Below, piece after piece: positions 47,346 through 56,442 of a DNA stretch of 64,000 nt. Each line of letters opens with the position of its first letter. Within the stretch, counting starts at the first letter, position 1. Under the pieces are notes generated by a model, which saw only the letters and a program-made list of their open reading frames with translations, had not been told where the DNA came from and searched no databases. The position numbers were made by a program, and so were the translations under genes. Source of the stretch: an uncultured Arenicella sp. (lineage in GTDB: Bacteria > Pseudomonadota > Gammaproteobacteria > Arenicellales > Arenicellaceae); contig CALIVT010000009.1 of assembly GCA_938048185.1 (NCBI GenBank), forward strand, positions 1 to 64,000, given 5' to 3'.

Positions 47346-47887
47346 AAATTGAAAAAATACACCATGTAGCGTACCGCTGCCACGACGCAAAAGAAACGGT
47401 GGAATGGTACGTAGAAAATTTGAACATGGACTTCTTACTCGCCATTGCCGAAGACCAAGTGCCCTCGACCAAGGAACCCGACCCTTATATGCACGTGTTT
47501 TTAGATGCCGGGCAGGGGAACGTTTTAGCCTTTTTCGAATTGCCAACTCAGCCTGCCATGGGGCGTGACGAGAACACGCCTGAGTGGGTGCAACACATTG
47601 CCTTTAAAGTTAAGGACATGAACACATTGCTAGAATACAAAGCGCACCTGGAAGCCAAGGGTATTGAAGTACTGGGGGTAACCGATCACTCGGTGTTTCA
47701 ATCTATCTATTTTTTTGATCCGAATGGGCACCGCTTAGAACTGGCCGCGCCCGATGCACAAGAACAAGCTAAGTTAGAAAAGCTCGATTCGGTCAAATGG
47801 GAAATGCTCGAAGAATGGTCTGCAACTAAGCGCGCGCCTAAACACGCCGACTGGATGCATAAATCAGAATTCTCAGCACCGGATTAA
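47342..47887 (+). CDS. VOC-family protein in the tyrosine operon
   Basis: A single-chain VOC fold with the metal residues in the usual H-E-H-E order: HHVAYRC (His8), FFELP near 64, QHIAFKV near 85, and HRLELA near 130. It resembles epimerase or glyoxalase types more than extradiol dioxygenases. Its start overlaps the fahA stop and maiA begins 1 base after its own stop, so it belongs to the operon. Its reaction is unknown; it may handle a side product or an unstable intermediate. hmgA is absent from the operon. Confidence 0.8.
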   Translation: MKIEKIHHVAYRCHDAKETVEWYVENLNMDFLLAIAEDQVPSTKEPDPYMHVFLDAGQGNVLAFFELPTQPAMGRDENTPEWVQHIAFKVKDMNTLLEYKAHLEAKGIEVLGVTDHSVFQSIYFFDPNGHRLELAAPDAQEQAKLEKLDSVKWEMLEEWSATKRAPKHADWMHKSEFSAPD

Positions 47888-47888
47888 C

Positions 47889-48521
47889 ATGAAGCTCTAT
47901 ACTTATTACCGCAGTACAGCGGCGTATCGAGTTAGAATTGCGCTCGCCCTAAAGAACCTAGATTGCGAACTCATACCCGTTAATTTACTTAATGGTGAAC
48001 ACAAGTCGAACGCATTCTTGAAAAAAAACCCCGAAGGCTTGGTGCCTGTCTTAGACACAGGCGAGTATATGCTCAGTCAATCAATGGCGATTTTAGAGTA
48101 CCTGGAAGAAACCTATCCGCAAACCGCATTGCTTACAGGCAACGCGGCAGATAGGGCTTTTATCCGAAGCCTTGCTCAAACCATTGCCAGTGATATGCAC
48201 CCACTTAATAATTTGCGCATTTTAAAATATTTAACCGGCGAGTTAGGCTTACAAGAAGAGCAAAAACTGCAGTGGTACCACCATTGGATTAAATCGGGCT
48301 TTACCAGCCTAGAGCAACGACTAAAAAAAAGCGCTGGCACGTTTTGCGTTGGCGACGCGCTAAGCTTAGCCGATGTATGCTTAATACCCCAAGTCTACAA
48401 CGCGCATCGTTTTAACTGCCCAATGGACGACTATCCAACGGTCAATAGGCTCAATGATAAATGCATGAGTCTACCGGCGTTCGCCGACAGCGCGCCAGAC
48501 CGTCAACCAGACGCGATTTAA
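47889..48521 (+). CDS. maiA: Maleylacetoacetate isomerase (zeta-class glutathione transferase)
   Basis: Isomerises maleylacetoacetate to fumarylacetoacetate with glutathione. The start KLYTYYRSTAAYRVRIALALK has the zeta-class SSxxYRVRIALALK pattern (here STAAYRVRI). NPEGLVPVL and LSQSMAILEYLEETYP form the glutathione site. CVGDALSLADVCLIPQVYNAHRF is the C-terminal zeta signature. Full length (210 aa). Confidence 0.95.
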   Translation: MKLYTYYRSTAAYRVRIALALKNLDCELIPVNLLNGEHKSNAFLKKNPEGLVPVLDTGEYMLSQSMAILEYLEETYPQTALLTGNAADRAFIRSLAQTIASDMHPLNNLRILKYLTGELGLQEEQKLQWYHHWIKSGFTSLEQRLKKSAGTFCVGDALSLADVCLIPQVYNAHRFNCPMDDYPTVNRLNDKCMSLPAFADSAPDRQPDAI

Positions 48522-48523
48522 AC

Positions 48524-50239
48524 ATGCTAACCCAAGCCGACGTTATCCACAGCCTGCCCGTCCATTTACAGCCCTTTGTTGCGACTCAGGACTACAGTGC
48601 GTACACAGCGCGCGATCAAGCGGTTTGGCGATTCTTGTTGCACCAACTTATCTTTAGTCTACAAGGTAAGGCACACCCGACATACTTTGAAGGCTTGGCG
48701 AAAACGGGTATTAGCTTTGAGAATATTCCGCGCATAGAAGAGATCAACCACTGCCTGTCTAAACTAGGCTGGCGCGCGGTTGCAGTAGACGGCTTTTTGC
48801 CACCCGCCGTGTTTATGGAATTTCAGGCGATCAAAGTTCTGGCAATCGCGGTTAACATTCGCTCGTTCGAGCACATGCTGTACACCCCAGCGCCAGATAT
48901 TGTTCATGAGTCGGCCGGTCACGCGCCGTTTCTAATTGACATCGACTATGCGGAATTTTTACAACGCTTCGGCGAGTTGGGCATGCAAGCCATCGCCAAT
49001 CAACACGATATGGATATCTACGAAGCGGTGCGCGAACTTTCTATCGTCAAAGAAGACACGGTTTCAACGCAAGCTAAAATTGACGCCGCTCAGCAAAAAG
49101 TTGAAGATTTACAAAACACCAAAGTCGACCCTTCGGAAGCCAACCTCCTTGCGCGGCTGCATTGGTGGACTGTTGAATATGGTTTAGTCGGGAAGACTCA
49201 TGATTACAGAATTTTCGGGGCCGGCTTACTATCGTCGTTATCGGAAAGCCAAGACTGCATGAATGACACGACGGTAAGCAAGCATTCACTAACCATCGAC
49301 GCGATCAACACAGCGTATGACATCACCACTGCACAGCCCCAATTGTTTGTAACAGAATCGTGCCGGCACCTTAGCCAAGTTTTGGCGGAATACGGTCGAC
49401 ATATGTGCTGCCAGCGTGGCGGCGCCAGCGCGCTGCATGAAGCCAAAACCGCTGGCAGCATCAATACCATCACACTCAACTCGGGCATACAAATCGCCGG
49501 TACAATCAGCAAAGTACGCTGCGATGCAGTTGGCAACGCAATTTATTTCAACACAGTTGGCCCCACCCAGCTAGCCTACGCCAGTCGACAGCTAAACGGG
49601 CACGGCATCGATCATCATGGTCAGGGTTTTGGCTCGCCAATCGGTAAGCTGCGCGCCATCGAACGTTGTCTTTCAAGCTATACGGTTGATGAACTCAAAC
49701 GCCACAATATCGAGGTTGATAAGGTTGTCACACTTAACTTCTTATCTGGCGTTAGCGTCGTCGGTCTCTTAAAGGAGATTGTCCGGCGCGAACAGAAAAA
49801 CATTATATTTAGTTTTATCGCCTGTACTGTCAAAGACAGCGCCGGGCACATCCTCTTCGACCCCGATTGGGGTAACTACGATATGGCTATTGGCAGTAGC
49901 GTGACCTCGGTTGCCGGCGGGTCGGCGGACCAAGAGCGCTACCCAATTTATGACGCACCGTCGAGCAACGTTTCTCTAAAGCAAGACTATGACGAGGTGA
50001 CGCGAGCGCAATTCAAGCTTTATGCTGGCTTGCGAGAATGCCGCGAAAGCGGTCAGAGCGCCAACGCACTTAGCAACGAGATAAGCACACTCGAAAACTG
50101 CGACTGGTTATTGTTATTTGAAGCCCTAGAACTGACGACGGACGAAACACTACGAGAGCGCTTAACTAATAGACTTAAGAGTGAACCTGACCAGACACTT
50201 ATTCGCCAAGGTTTAATACGCCTGACAAAGAGTGTATAA
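48524..50239 (+). CDS. Phenylalanine 4-hydroxylase, long form
   Basis: Pterin-dependent iron enzyme making tyrosine from phenylalanine. The iron ligands are His128 and His133 (HESAGHAPF) and Glu218 (WWTVEYG). The catalytic domain covers about 20-310; a further 260 residues (about 315-571), with LNFLSGVSVVGLLKE near 410, are absent from the short bacterial enzymes. Long-form aromatic amino acid hydroxylases occur in several bacterial groups; the extra part may be regulatory or a separate activity. ATG 48524 is chosen, 2 bases after the maiA stop, giving 571 aa. Confidence 0.9.
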   Translation: MLTQADVIHSLPVHLQPFVATQDYSAYTARDQAVWRFLLHQLIFSLQGKAHPTYFEGLAKTGISFENIPRIEEINHCLSKLGWRAVAVDGFLPPAVFMEFQAIKVLAIAVNIRSFEHMLYTPAPDIVHESAGHAPFLIDIDYAEFLQRFGELGMQAIANQHDMDIYEAVRELSIVKEDTVSTQAKIDAAQQKVEDLQNTKVDPSEANLLARLHWWTVEYGLVGKTHDYRIFGAGLLSSLSESQDCMNDTTVSKHSLTIDAINTAYDITTAQPQLFVTESCRHLSQVLAEYGRHMCCQRGGASALHEAKTAGSINTITLNSGIQIAGTISKVRCDAVGNAIYFNTVGPTQLAYASRQLNGHGIDHHGQGFGSPIGKLRAIERCLSSYTVDELKRHNIEVDKVVTLNFLSGVSVVGLLKEIVRREQKNIIFSFIACTVKDSAGHILFDPDWGNYDMAIGSSVTSVAGGSADQERYPIYDAPSSNVSLKQDYDEVTRAQFKLYAGLRECRESGQSANALSNEISTLENCDWLLLFEALELTTDETLRERLTNRLKSEPDQTLIRQGLIRLTKSV

Positions 50240-50417
50240 CCCAAAAGGTGAATGATCGCACCGCGTGTATCCGCTTAAGGCCAAGTCGATACAGCGGGGA
50301 ATGTTAACGCTCGTCTGAGCGCTCAAACCGCAGATGCGGACTGTCCGGCGGAAAAAACATCGCCAGATTTTAAAGCCACTCGGTGGTGATCCATACCCGA
50401 ATGGCTTAGCGTAAAAT

Positions 50418-50954
50418 TTACGTCAGCGTATTCCGATAACGCTCAGCAGATTCGATGATCTCGCGACGCGCTTCTTCTTTCCCCGCCCAGCCTTTTACCT
50501 TGACCCACTTACCTTGTTCTAGGTCTTTGTAGTGTTCAAAGAAATGCGCAATTTTGTCGAGCATTTCTTGCTGTACGTCACGAAACGTTGAAACGTTGTT
50601 GTAAAACTTGGTGAGCTTCTCGACCGGTACCGCTAAAATTTTAGCATCGCCACCCGCTTCGTCGTCCATTTCCAATACGCCTACCGGGCGACAACGCACC
50701 ACTGAACCGGTCACCAATGGAAAAGGGGCGAGCACGAGCACGTCAGCAGGATCACCATCATCGGAAAGAGTTTGTGGAATGTAGCCGTAGTTGCACGGGT
50801 AATGCATGGCTGTGGACATAAAACGGTCGACAAACATCGCGCCGGTTTCTTTATCTACTTCGTATTTAATGGGGTCGCCGTACCGCGGTATTTCAATAAT
50901 AACGTTTACATCATCAGGCAATGATTTACCCGGGCCTACACTATTTAAAGACAT
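50418..50954 (-). CDS. ppa: Inorganic pyrophosphatase, family I
   Basis: Cytoplasmic Mg-dependent pyrophosphatase. Evidence: [28 protein letters not shown] near 20-48 (substrate lysine/arginine residues), NYGYIPQT near 55, [10 protein letters not shown] (65-74; metal aspartates), and [13 protein letters not shown] near 97. Normal length (178 aa). It is divergent from the membrane pyrophosphatase gene. Confidence 0.97.
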   Translation of the reverse strand: MSLNSVGPGKSLPDDVNVIIEIPRYGDPIKYEVDKETGAMFVDRFMSTAMHYPCNYGYIPQTLSDDGDPADVLVLAPFPLVTGSVVRCRPVGVLEMDDEAGGDAKILAVPVEKLTKFYNNVSTFRDVQQEMLDKIAHFFEHYKDLEQGKWVKVKGWAGKEEARREIIESAERYRNTLT

Positions 50955-51247
50955 TCGAGTCTCTCCGAAAGATTGGTCTTGAAAAATTGGCTGTATTATA
51001 CTGATTTCGCGGGCTTTGACAGCCGCACTCGCTTATAAAACATTAAAAACACTAACAATCCCTATTGATTACGAGGCTGCCCCAACCAGATTTTTCGTGA
51101 AGTAAGTGTTCTAGCCGTTTTTACACTTATTGAGCCGTATCCATTTCACTTAATTTACAACGTTGATTGTCTTCGTATGTCTGTTTTTGCAGCTTATGTG
51201 AACAGCTAATTTTAGCTGCTTGCAGGGGAGAAACCGGAGGATAGTCT

Positions 51248-53257
51248 ATGTCAGCAAACGCAGTTCCTGCATTGCTCGGGGTAATGGGCCTAGTGGTCGC
51301 GTTTATCATTTATGGTGTCATCGCGAAGCTAAAGGTCAACGACCCGAAAGTCGAGAGCATCGGTAATCAAATTCATATTGGCGCAATGGCATTTATGCGC
51401 CGCGAGTACACAATTTTGCTCGCTTTTTTGGCTGTCTTAGCCGTGCTAATTGGTTTTTCTGACCTTGGCTTACATACCATGATCGCCTTTATACTAGGCG
51501 CCTTTTGTTCAGCGTTTGCTGGCTACGTAGGCATGTTCACCGCCACCAAAGCAAATACTAGAACCACTACCGCCGCGCACGAACAAGGCGCAGCGTCGGC
51601 GTTGAAAACGGCCTTTTACGGAGGCTCTGTAATGGGCCTAACAGTCGCCTCAATGGGCTTATTTGGTCTTGGTATCTTGTACTATATGTACGGTGGCAAC
51701 GCAGAAAGTGCACATACTATTCACGGTTTCGGTATGGGCGCATCGGTGGTCGCGTTGTTCTCGCGTGTTGGCGGTGGCATCTTCACCAAGAGCGCCGACG
51801 TTGGAGCCGACTTAGTCGGCAAGGTGGAAGCCGGCATCCCCGAAGACGACCCCCGTAACCCAGCGGTTATCGCCGATAACGTTGGCGACAATGTCGGTGA
51901 CGTAGCGGGCATGGGCTCAGATATTTTTGAGTCGTACTGTGGCTCAATGATCGCAACCATAGCCATAGCCTCAACGCTCAGCGGAACCGCACTGGCAACT
52001 TTAGGCGGTGGCCAGCAAGCTCTTATGTTCTTACCACTAGCCTTATCGTCGATGGGTCTACTTTGCTCGGTCTTGGGCATATTGCTGATTAAAGTCCTCA
52101 GCAACCAAGCGCCAGAAAAAGCGCTGCGCACTGGCACCATGGGCACCGCGATTCTGTTTATCGTGCTCTCTTTCTTTATGATTCGGTATTACGATATCAG
52201 CGCTGGTGTTTGGTATTCAGTGGTCATTGGGTCGGTAGGCGGCATCGTCATTGGCTTAGTAACTGAATATTACACGGCTGGCAAACCCATTCGCACGATT
52301 GCGGCGGCGGGCGAAACAGGGCCAGCAACGGTGATGATCGCGGGCTTAGCAATCGGTATGGAATCCGTTGTTATCCCAGTATTAACACTCTGCGCTATCA
52401 TCTTTTTCTCGAGCGAATTCGCAGGCCTATACGGTGTCGCGATTGCCGCGGTCGGCATGTTAGCAACCGTCGGTATCACCATGGCAATCGATGCCTATGG
52501 GCCGGTGGCAGATAATGCCGGCGGTATTGCTGAGATGGCCGGGCTGGGTGAAGACACGCGCAAAATCACCGATTCGCTTGACGAGGTGGGCAACACCACC
52601 GCAGCGATCGGCAAAGGCTTCGCGATTGGCGCAGCCGCATTGGCGGCATTGGCAATTATTTCGGCATTTATCGAAACAGTGTCCGCCAATATCGACGGCT
52701 TTAGCCTGCAAATAAACAACCCCGAAGTGCTAGTCGGCATGTTCATTGGCGGAATTTTCCCCTTCTTAGTCAGCAGCCTAACCATGACCGCAGTCGGTGA
52801 AGCCGCCTTCGACATGATTAAAGAGGTACGCAGACAATTCAAAGAAATTCCAGGCCTATTAGAAGGCACCGCAGAACCCGATACGGCGCGCTGTGTTGAT
52901 ATAGCCACTACAGCGGCACTTAAGCGCATGATTCTTCCCGGCGTCTTAGCCGTGGCGGCACCGCCCGTAATTGGTTTTGGTATCGGCGCGCAGGCGCTTG
53001 GCGGCATGCTCGGTGGCGCGCTATTGGGCTGCGTTTTACTGGCTATCACAATGGCTAACGCGGGCGGCGCGTGGGACAACGCCAAGAAATATGTAGAACG
53101 CGGCAACCATGGTGGCAAGGGTTCGGATACACATGCGGCGGTTGTCGTTGGTGACACAGTCGGCGACCCATTTAAAGACACCTCTGGGCCATCAATGAAT
53201 ATCTTAATTAACGTTATGGCAATTGTGAGTCTAGTGATCGCGCCACTACTGAGTTAA
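51248..53257 (+). CDS. hppA: Membrane-bound pyrophosphatase (ion pump), K+-dependent type
   Basis: Uses pyrophosphate hydrolysis to pump H+ or Na+ across the inner membrane. Evidence: sixteen or so helices, [35 protein letters not shown] near 190-225 (substrate and Mg site), and [17 protein letters not shown] near the end. The potassium-site motif reads [10 protein letters not shown] near 447; alanine rather than lysine at the fifth place marks the K+-dependent subfamily. The pumped ion cannot be told. GGAGGA precedes the ATG. A terminator follows. Confidence 0.96.
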   Translation: MSANAVPALLGVMGLVVAFIIYGVIAKLKVNDPKVESIGNQIHIGAMAFMRREYTILLAFLAVLAVLIGFSDLGLHTMIAFILGAFCSAFAGYVGMFTATKANTRTTTAAHEQGAASALKTAFYGGSVMGLTVASMGLFGLGILYYMYGGNAESAHTIHGFGMGASVVALFSRVGGGIFTKSADVGADLVGKVEAGIPEDDPRNPAVIADNVGDNVGDVAGMGSDIFESYCGSMIATIAIASTLSGTALATLGGGQQALMFLPLALSSMGLLCSVLGILLIKVLSNQAPEKALRTGTMGTAILFIVLSFFMIRYYDISAGVWYSVVIGSVGGIVIGLVTEYYTAGKPIRTIAAAGETGPATVMIAGLAIGMESVVIPVLTLCAIIFFSSEFAGLYGVAIAAVGMLATVGITMAIDAYGPVADNAGGIAEMAGLGEDTRKITDSLDEVGNTTAAIGKGFAIGAAALAALAIISAFIETVSANIDGFSLQINNPEVLVGMFIGGIFPFLVSSLTMTAVGEAAFDMIKEVRRQFKEIPGLLEGTAEPDTARCVDIATTAALKRMILPGVLAVAAPPVIGFGIGAQALGGMLGGALLGCVLLAITMANAGGAWDNAKKYVERGNHGGKGSDTHAAVVVGDTVGDPFKDTSGPSMNILINVMAIVSLVIAPLLS

Positions 53258-53309
53258 TAGTCATTCAGTTAGAGGGTTGGTAAAACGTAGCTAACCCTCG
53301 GTCAATAAC

Positions 53310-53341
53310 AAAAAAAGGTCAGCGCATGCTGGCCTTTTTTT
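53310..53341 (+). terminator. Rho-independent terminator after hppA
   Basis: Stem AAAGGTCAGC / GCTGGCCTTT (one G-T pair) with a GCAT loop and a run of seven T. A second hairpin (GAGGGTT/AACCCTC, 53272-53299) precedes it. Confidence 0.9.
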
Positions 53342-53534
53342 GATGGGTAATACGTTTTGCGCGCTTACTCAGGCGTCACGCTAGGCTGCTTATCACTTTC
53401 TAAGTGCCCTGATAACAGCGACCATAACGTTCAATGCTTGTATGATGATTAAGAAATGCTAATCGCATTTTCATTAACCCACTAGCGATAACGCTATAGA
53501 GTGTTTGTTAGTTATTAGAAATTTTGGAGCGCTT

Positions 53535-54872
53535 GTGAATACTATGATGAGTTTCAACAAACTAAAAAGTGTGATACCTCTTTTGCTGTTACTAACAGCT
53601 TGTCCGTTTGTTGAGGCTGCGCAACCAGATATTCGCGTCTTAAATCAGACTAGCACCGGTCAAGACATGATCCAGCGCATTGACGTCAGCGCGCGGATGA
53701 TGCAGCTCGAAGCTGGCGAGAAAATCAGCTTTTCGCTGGCTAACGGCGATGTTCTAAACTTTAGCGTTAGCGCCGTCAAAGATGCATATCAAGGCTCAAA
53801 GGTGATCAACGCCTTGTCAGATGATGGCGTGTCACTGTTGCTTACTATAGACGACAAGGCAAGCTTTGGCAGTATTCGTGGCAACGGTCTGAACTACAGT
53901 ATTAGCCACACTAGAGATTCGGGCCAAATTCTGATCGACCAAAACAGTGATTCGTTTCCGATCATAGACCTACGTAATGACGCAATGATTCCACCCGGCA
54001 TGTCGGCTTCAAAACCTGGGTACCTACAAATGGGAAACATTAAGGCCTTAAACCAAGAGCCTGCGGCAAAAGAGAGCGCGAACACGGTCACCATACTCGT
54101 TTTGTATTCAAACGAATTCGCAAACGGTTTCGCATCGCCCTCGGCGAGAATAAATCAAATGATCGAGTTTACCAATCAGTCTTTTACCCGCAGTAATATC
54201 AACATTCACCTGCGACTGGCGCATGCTCAAGCCATTAATTTCAACAACGGTACCGGTATCAGCACGCTGCTCAGACAGATCACTAATGGTGAGGGTAGCT
54301 TTTCAGACGTTGAGGCGATTCGCAACCGCTACGGCGCAGATATGGTGGCCTTGCTGCCGTTCAGGTCAGGCTCAGGATCTTCAGGTGTCGCGTGGATTAA
54401 CGGCGGCAGCCCGCGGTTTGCTTACTCGGTAACCCAAATGTCTCCTAATTGCTGTGACTCGGTGTTTGCGCACGAGCTTGGTCATAATTTCGGCTCAGGT
54501 CACGAAAGACTGTCGGCCAACCCGAACCAACCTGACCCATGTGAGTTTAACTTTACCGGCTATTCTTGCGGTCATGGAAATTCCGCTAACAGGTGGGGCA
54601 CGGTTATGTCGTATTTAAATAGTGGACGTGTTAACAATGTGTTTAGTAACCCTAACTTGACCTGCCTCGGTGAGCCTTGCGGTATTCCCGAAGGTCAAAC
54701 TAACGCGGCCGATAATATGCGCAGCTTTAATATCACCGGCCCATTGGTTGCCGCGTTTAGAGCCGACACAACGCCGGCACCTCAACCGCCATCTCAACCG
54801 CCGGACCCTCAGCCAACAGGGACGTCGACAATGATCCCCATGATAGATTTACTGCTCGATGACGAGGGTTAG
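53535..54872 (+). CDS. Secreted reprolysin-like zinc metalloprotease
   Basis: A signal peptide or lipoprotein-type start (LLLLLTACPFVEAAQ) precedes a long propeptide and then a metzincin domain with HELGHNFGSGH (313-323) and a Met-turn in VMSY. The NTVTILVLYSNEF start of the catalytic part resembles peptidyl-Asp/reprolysin-type enzymes. A proline-rich linker (PQPPSQPPDPQP) leads to the tail MIPMIDLLLDDEG, nearly the same as on the GH5 enzyme at 6729. GTG 53535 is chosen because GGAG lies 5 bases upstream. Confidence 0.85.
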   Translation: MNTMMSFNKLKSVIPLLLLLTACPFVEAAQPDIRVLNQTSTGQDMIQRIDVSARMMQLEAGEKISFSLANGDVLNFSVSAVKDAYQGSKVINALSDDGVSLLLTIDDKASFGSIRGNGLNYSISHTRDSGQILIDQNSDSFPIIDLRNDAMIPPGMSASKPGYLQMGNIKALNQEPAAKESANTVTILVLYSNEFANGFASPSARINQMIEFTNQSFTRSNINIHLRLAHAQAINFNNGTGISTLLRQITNGEGSFSDVEAIRNRYGADMVALLPFRSGSGSSGVAWINGGSPRFAYSVTQMSPNCCDSVFAHELGHNFGSGHERLSANPNQPDPCEFNFTGYSCGHGNSANRWGTVMSYLNSGRVNNVFSNPNLTCLGEPCGIPEGQTNAADNMRSFNITGPLVAAFRADTTPAPQPPSQPPDPQPTGTSTMIPMIDLLLDDEG

Positions 54873-55012
54873 CAAGCCCAATTAAGATCAGTGGCTATCT
54901 AACACTGATAGAAATTACGACTTGTGTTACTTCTTTTTCGTTGAATATGGTGGGCAAACGTCTTCGTTTTTTCTAAACTAATTGGAATGATTAAACGACC
55001 GGATAAATATTA

Positions 55013-55834
55013 ATGCGCCGACTTTTTATATTTGTGTTAACGGCACTGATCGCGTCGCACGCGATTGCTCGCGATGATATTTCCGTTCTGTATCAACAAG
55101 GCTTTCAGTTTTTCGCCGGCAATGGTGTTACACGAGACTACCCTCGTGCGTATGATTTTTTTAGTCGGGCGGCACAGCAAGGGCATGGGCGCTCTCAATA
55201 TTACCTAGGCCAGATATACCATCAGGGCTATGGTCGTGAACAAAACTATAGCCGGGCAAGACATTGGTATAATTTAGCGGCCAAGCAAAATATCTTAGGG
55301 TCTCATCATCAACTAGGCTCGCTGTATCAAAATGGCTATGGCGTAGCGCGAGACTACTCCCGTGCGGCCTATTGGTATTCGCGTTCTGTTGAGTACGGTT
55401 ATACCGAGTCTGTAGACCCGCTCGCTGAATTATATCTCAACGGATTTAGCACAACCTCTGAGTTAGTTCAGTCCGCAAGCTTAATTAAACAAGTCGCTGA
55501 CTCGGGCGATGTCAGCTCACAATATAACCTAGCGTACATGCATTACATTGGCCATAACGCCCCCAAAGATTTGGCACTTGCGGCTAGCTGGTTCCTTAAG
55601 GCAGCGAGTCAAGGTGATAGCGATTCGCAATTTAATTTAGGCAAGATGTATCGCCTGGGTGAAGGCGTAAAACGCGATACCGGGCGGTGTTATGTTTGGA
55701 GCGCACTGGCAACCGAGCTTGGAAACGAAGAAGCGTTACAGAACAAGCTTGCGTGCAAAGCAGACTTACAAGCAGAGCAATTAGCAAAAGCGGACGACGA
55801 AGTTAATGCCTTACTAGCCATGTTCAGCAATTAG
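55013..55834 (+). CDS. Exported Sel1-repeat protein
   Basis: A signal peptide (1-19) precedes about six Sel1-like repeats of about 36 residues, with the consensus YLGQIYHQGYGREQNYSRARHWYNLAAKQ. These repeats form a helical solenoid that binds proteins. The last copies (AASWFLKAASQGDSDSQFNLGKMYRLGEGVKRD) are closest to the consensus, and a charged tail follows. Exported Sel1 proteins often scaffold envelope or secretion complexes; no partner is evident. Confidence 0.88.
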   Translation: MRRLFIFVLTALIASHAIARDDISVLYQQGFQFFAGNGVTRDYPRAYDFFSRAAQQGHGRSQYYLGQIYHQGYGREQNYSRARHWYNLAAKQNILGSHHQLGSLYQNGYGVARDYSRAAYWYSRSVEYGYTESVDPLAELYLNGFSTTSELVQSASLIKQVADSGDVSSQYNLAYMHYIGHNAPKDLALAASWFLKAASQGDSDSQFNLGKMYRLGEGVKRDTGRCYVWSALATELGNEEALQNKLACKADLQAEQLAKADDEVNALLAMFSN

Positions 55835-55853
55835 ACTAATCGACAACACCCAA

Positions 55854-56381
55854 TTACAAAAAACCTTTTAGTGCAGGTAAGAAAAACTCGCTAACCAAAA
55901 TAGTCGAACCTTGGTATTCATACGGGGTTCGGCGCGCTGTCAGACTCTGTTGATCATAAGTGATAAACGCAAACTCTCGTTTAGACACACGAATTCGCCC
56001 ATCTTTAAAAAGTAAATGCCCGAGCGGCGTTCGCCCCAGATTCGCCAGACCATTTTTGCCATTGCTAACCAGACTCAGCGGCACAATACTGCGGGCATAT
56101 ACGACAGGTGTTTCATGTACAAGCAGCTCGACTTCGCGAATCATTGCTGCTTTGTGCAGTGGTCGAGCCAGCGTTCGTTGCTCATGGAACAAGGGTACTG
56201 CAATGTGCTGTTGTAAAACTCTAACGCGAAACGCGCCTTGAGCGAGCCGAACCAACGCTGCGGTCAGCGACCCTTTATCGTTCATTAGGGGCTTAATAAA
56301 CGCGGGTTGCTGCCGAACAGTGCACGCGTTATCAGGCCGCCATAAAGAGTGCCTCCCAAGTTGGGAGTAGGGCTTTTGCAT
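55854..56381 (-). CDS. ubiC: Chorismate pyruvate-lyase
   Basis: Makes 4-hydroxybenzoate from chorismate, the first step of ubiquinone synthesis. Evidence: NDKGSLTAALVRLAQGAFRVRVLQQ, REVELLVHETPVVYARSIVPLS and LGRTPLGHLLF in family order, with Arg and Glu residues of the active site. ATG 56381 gives 175 aa, close to the family; upstream codons run into the M48 gene and are not conserved-looking. No strong ribosome binding site. ubiA is not adjacent. Confidence 0.82.
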   Translation of the reverse strand: MQKPYSQLGRHSLWRPDNACTVRQQPAFIKPLMNDKGSLTAALVRLAQGAFRVRVLQQHIAVPLFHEQRTLARPLHKAAMIREVELLVHETPVVYARSIVPLSLVSNGKNGLANLGRTPLGHLLFKDGRIRVSKREFAFITYDQQSLTARRTPYEYQGSTILVSEFFLPALKGFL

Positions 56382-56442
56382 AATTAGTGGCGAATCCCGT
56401 ATGACAAGGGTGTTGTGTTTTTTCTGAGTTAACGTAGTGGGG

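Noticed and set aside
52495-53181. Long open frame antisense to hppA (228 codons), and another at 51721-52146
   Set aside because: Low-complexity Pro/Ala/Ser composition typical of a shadow of a GC-biased helical membrane gene; no ribosome binding site or motif.
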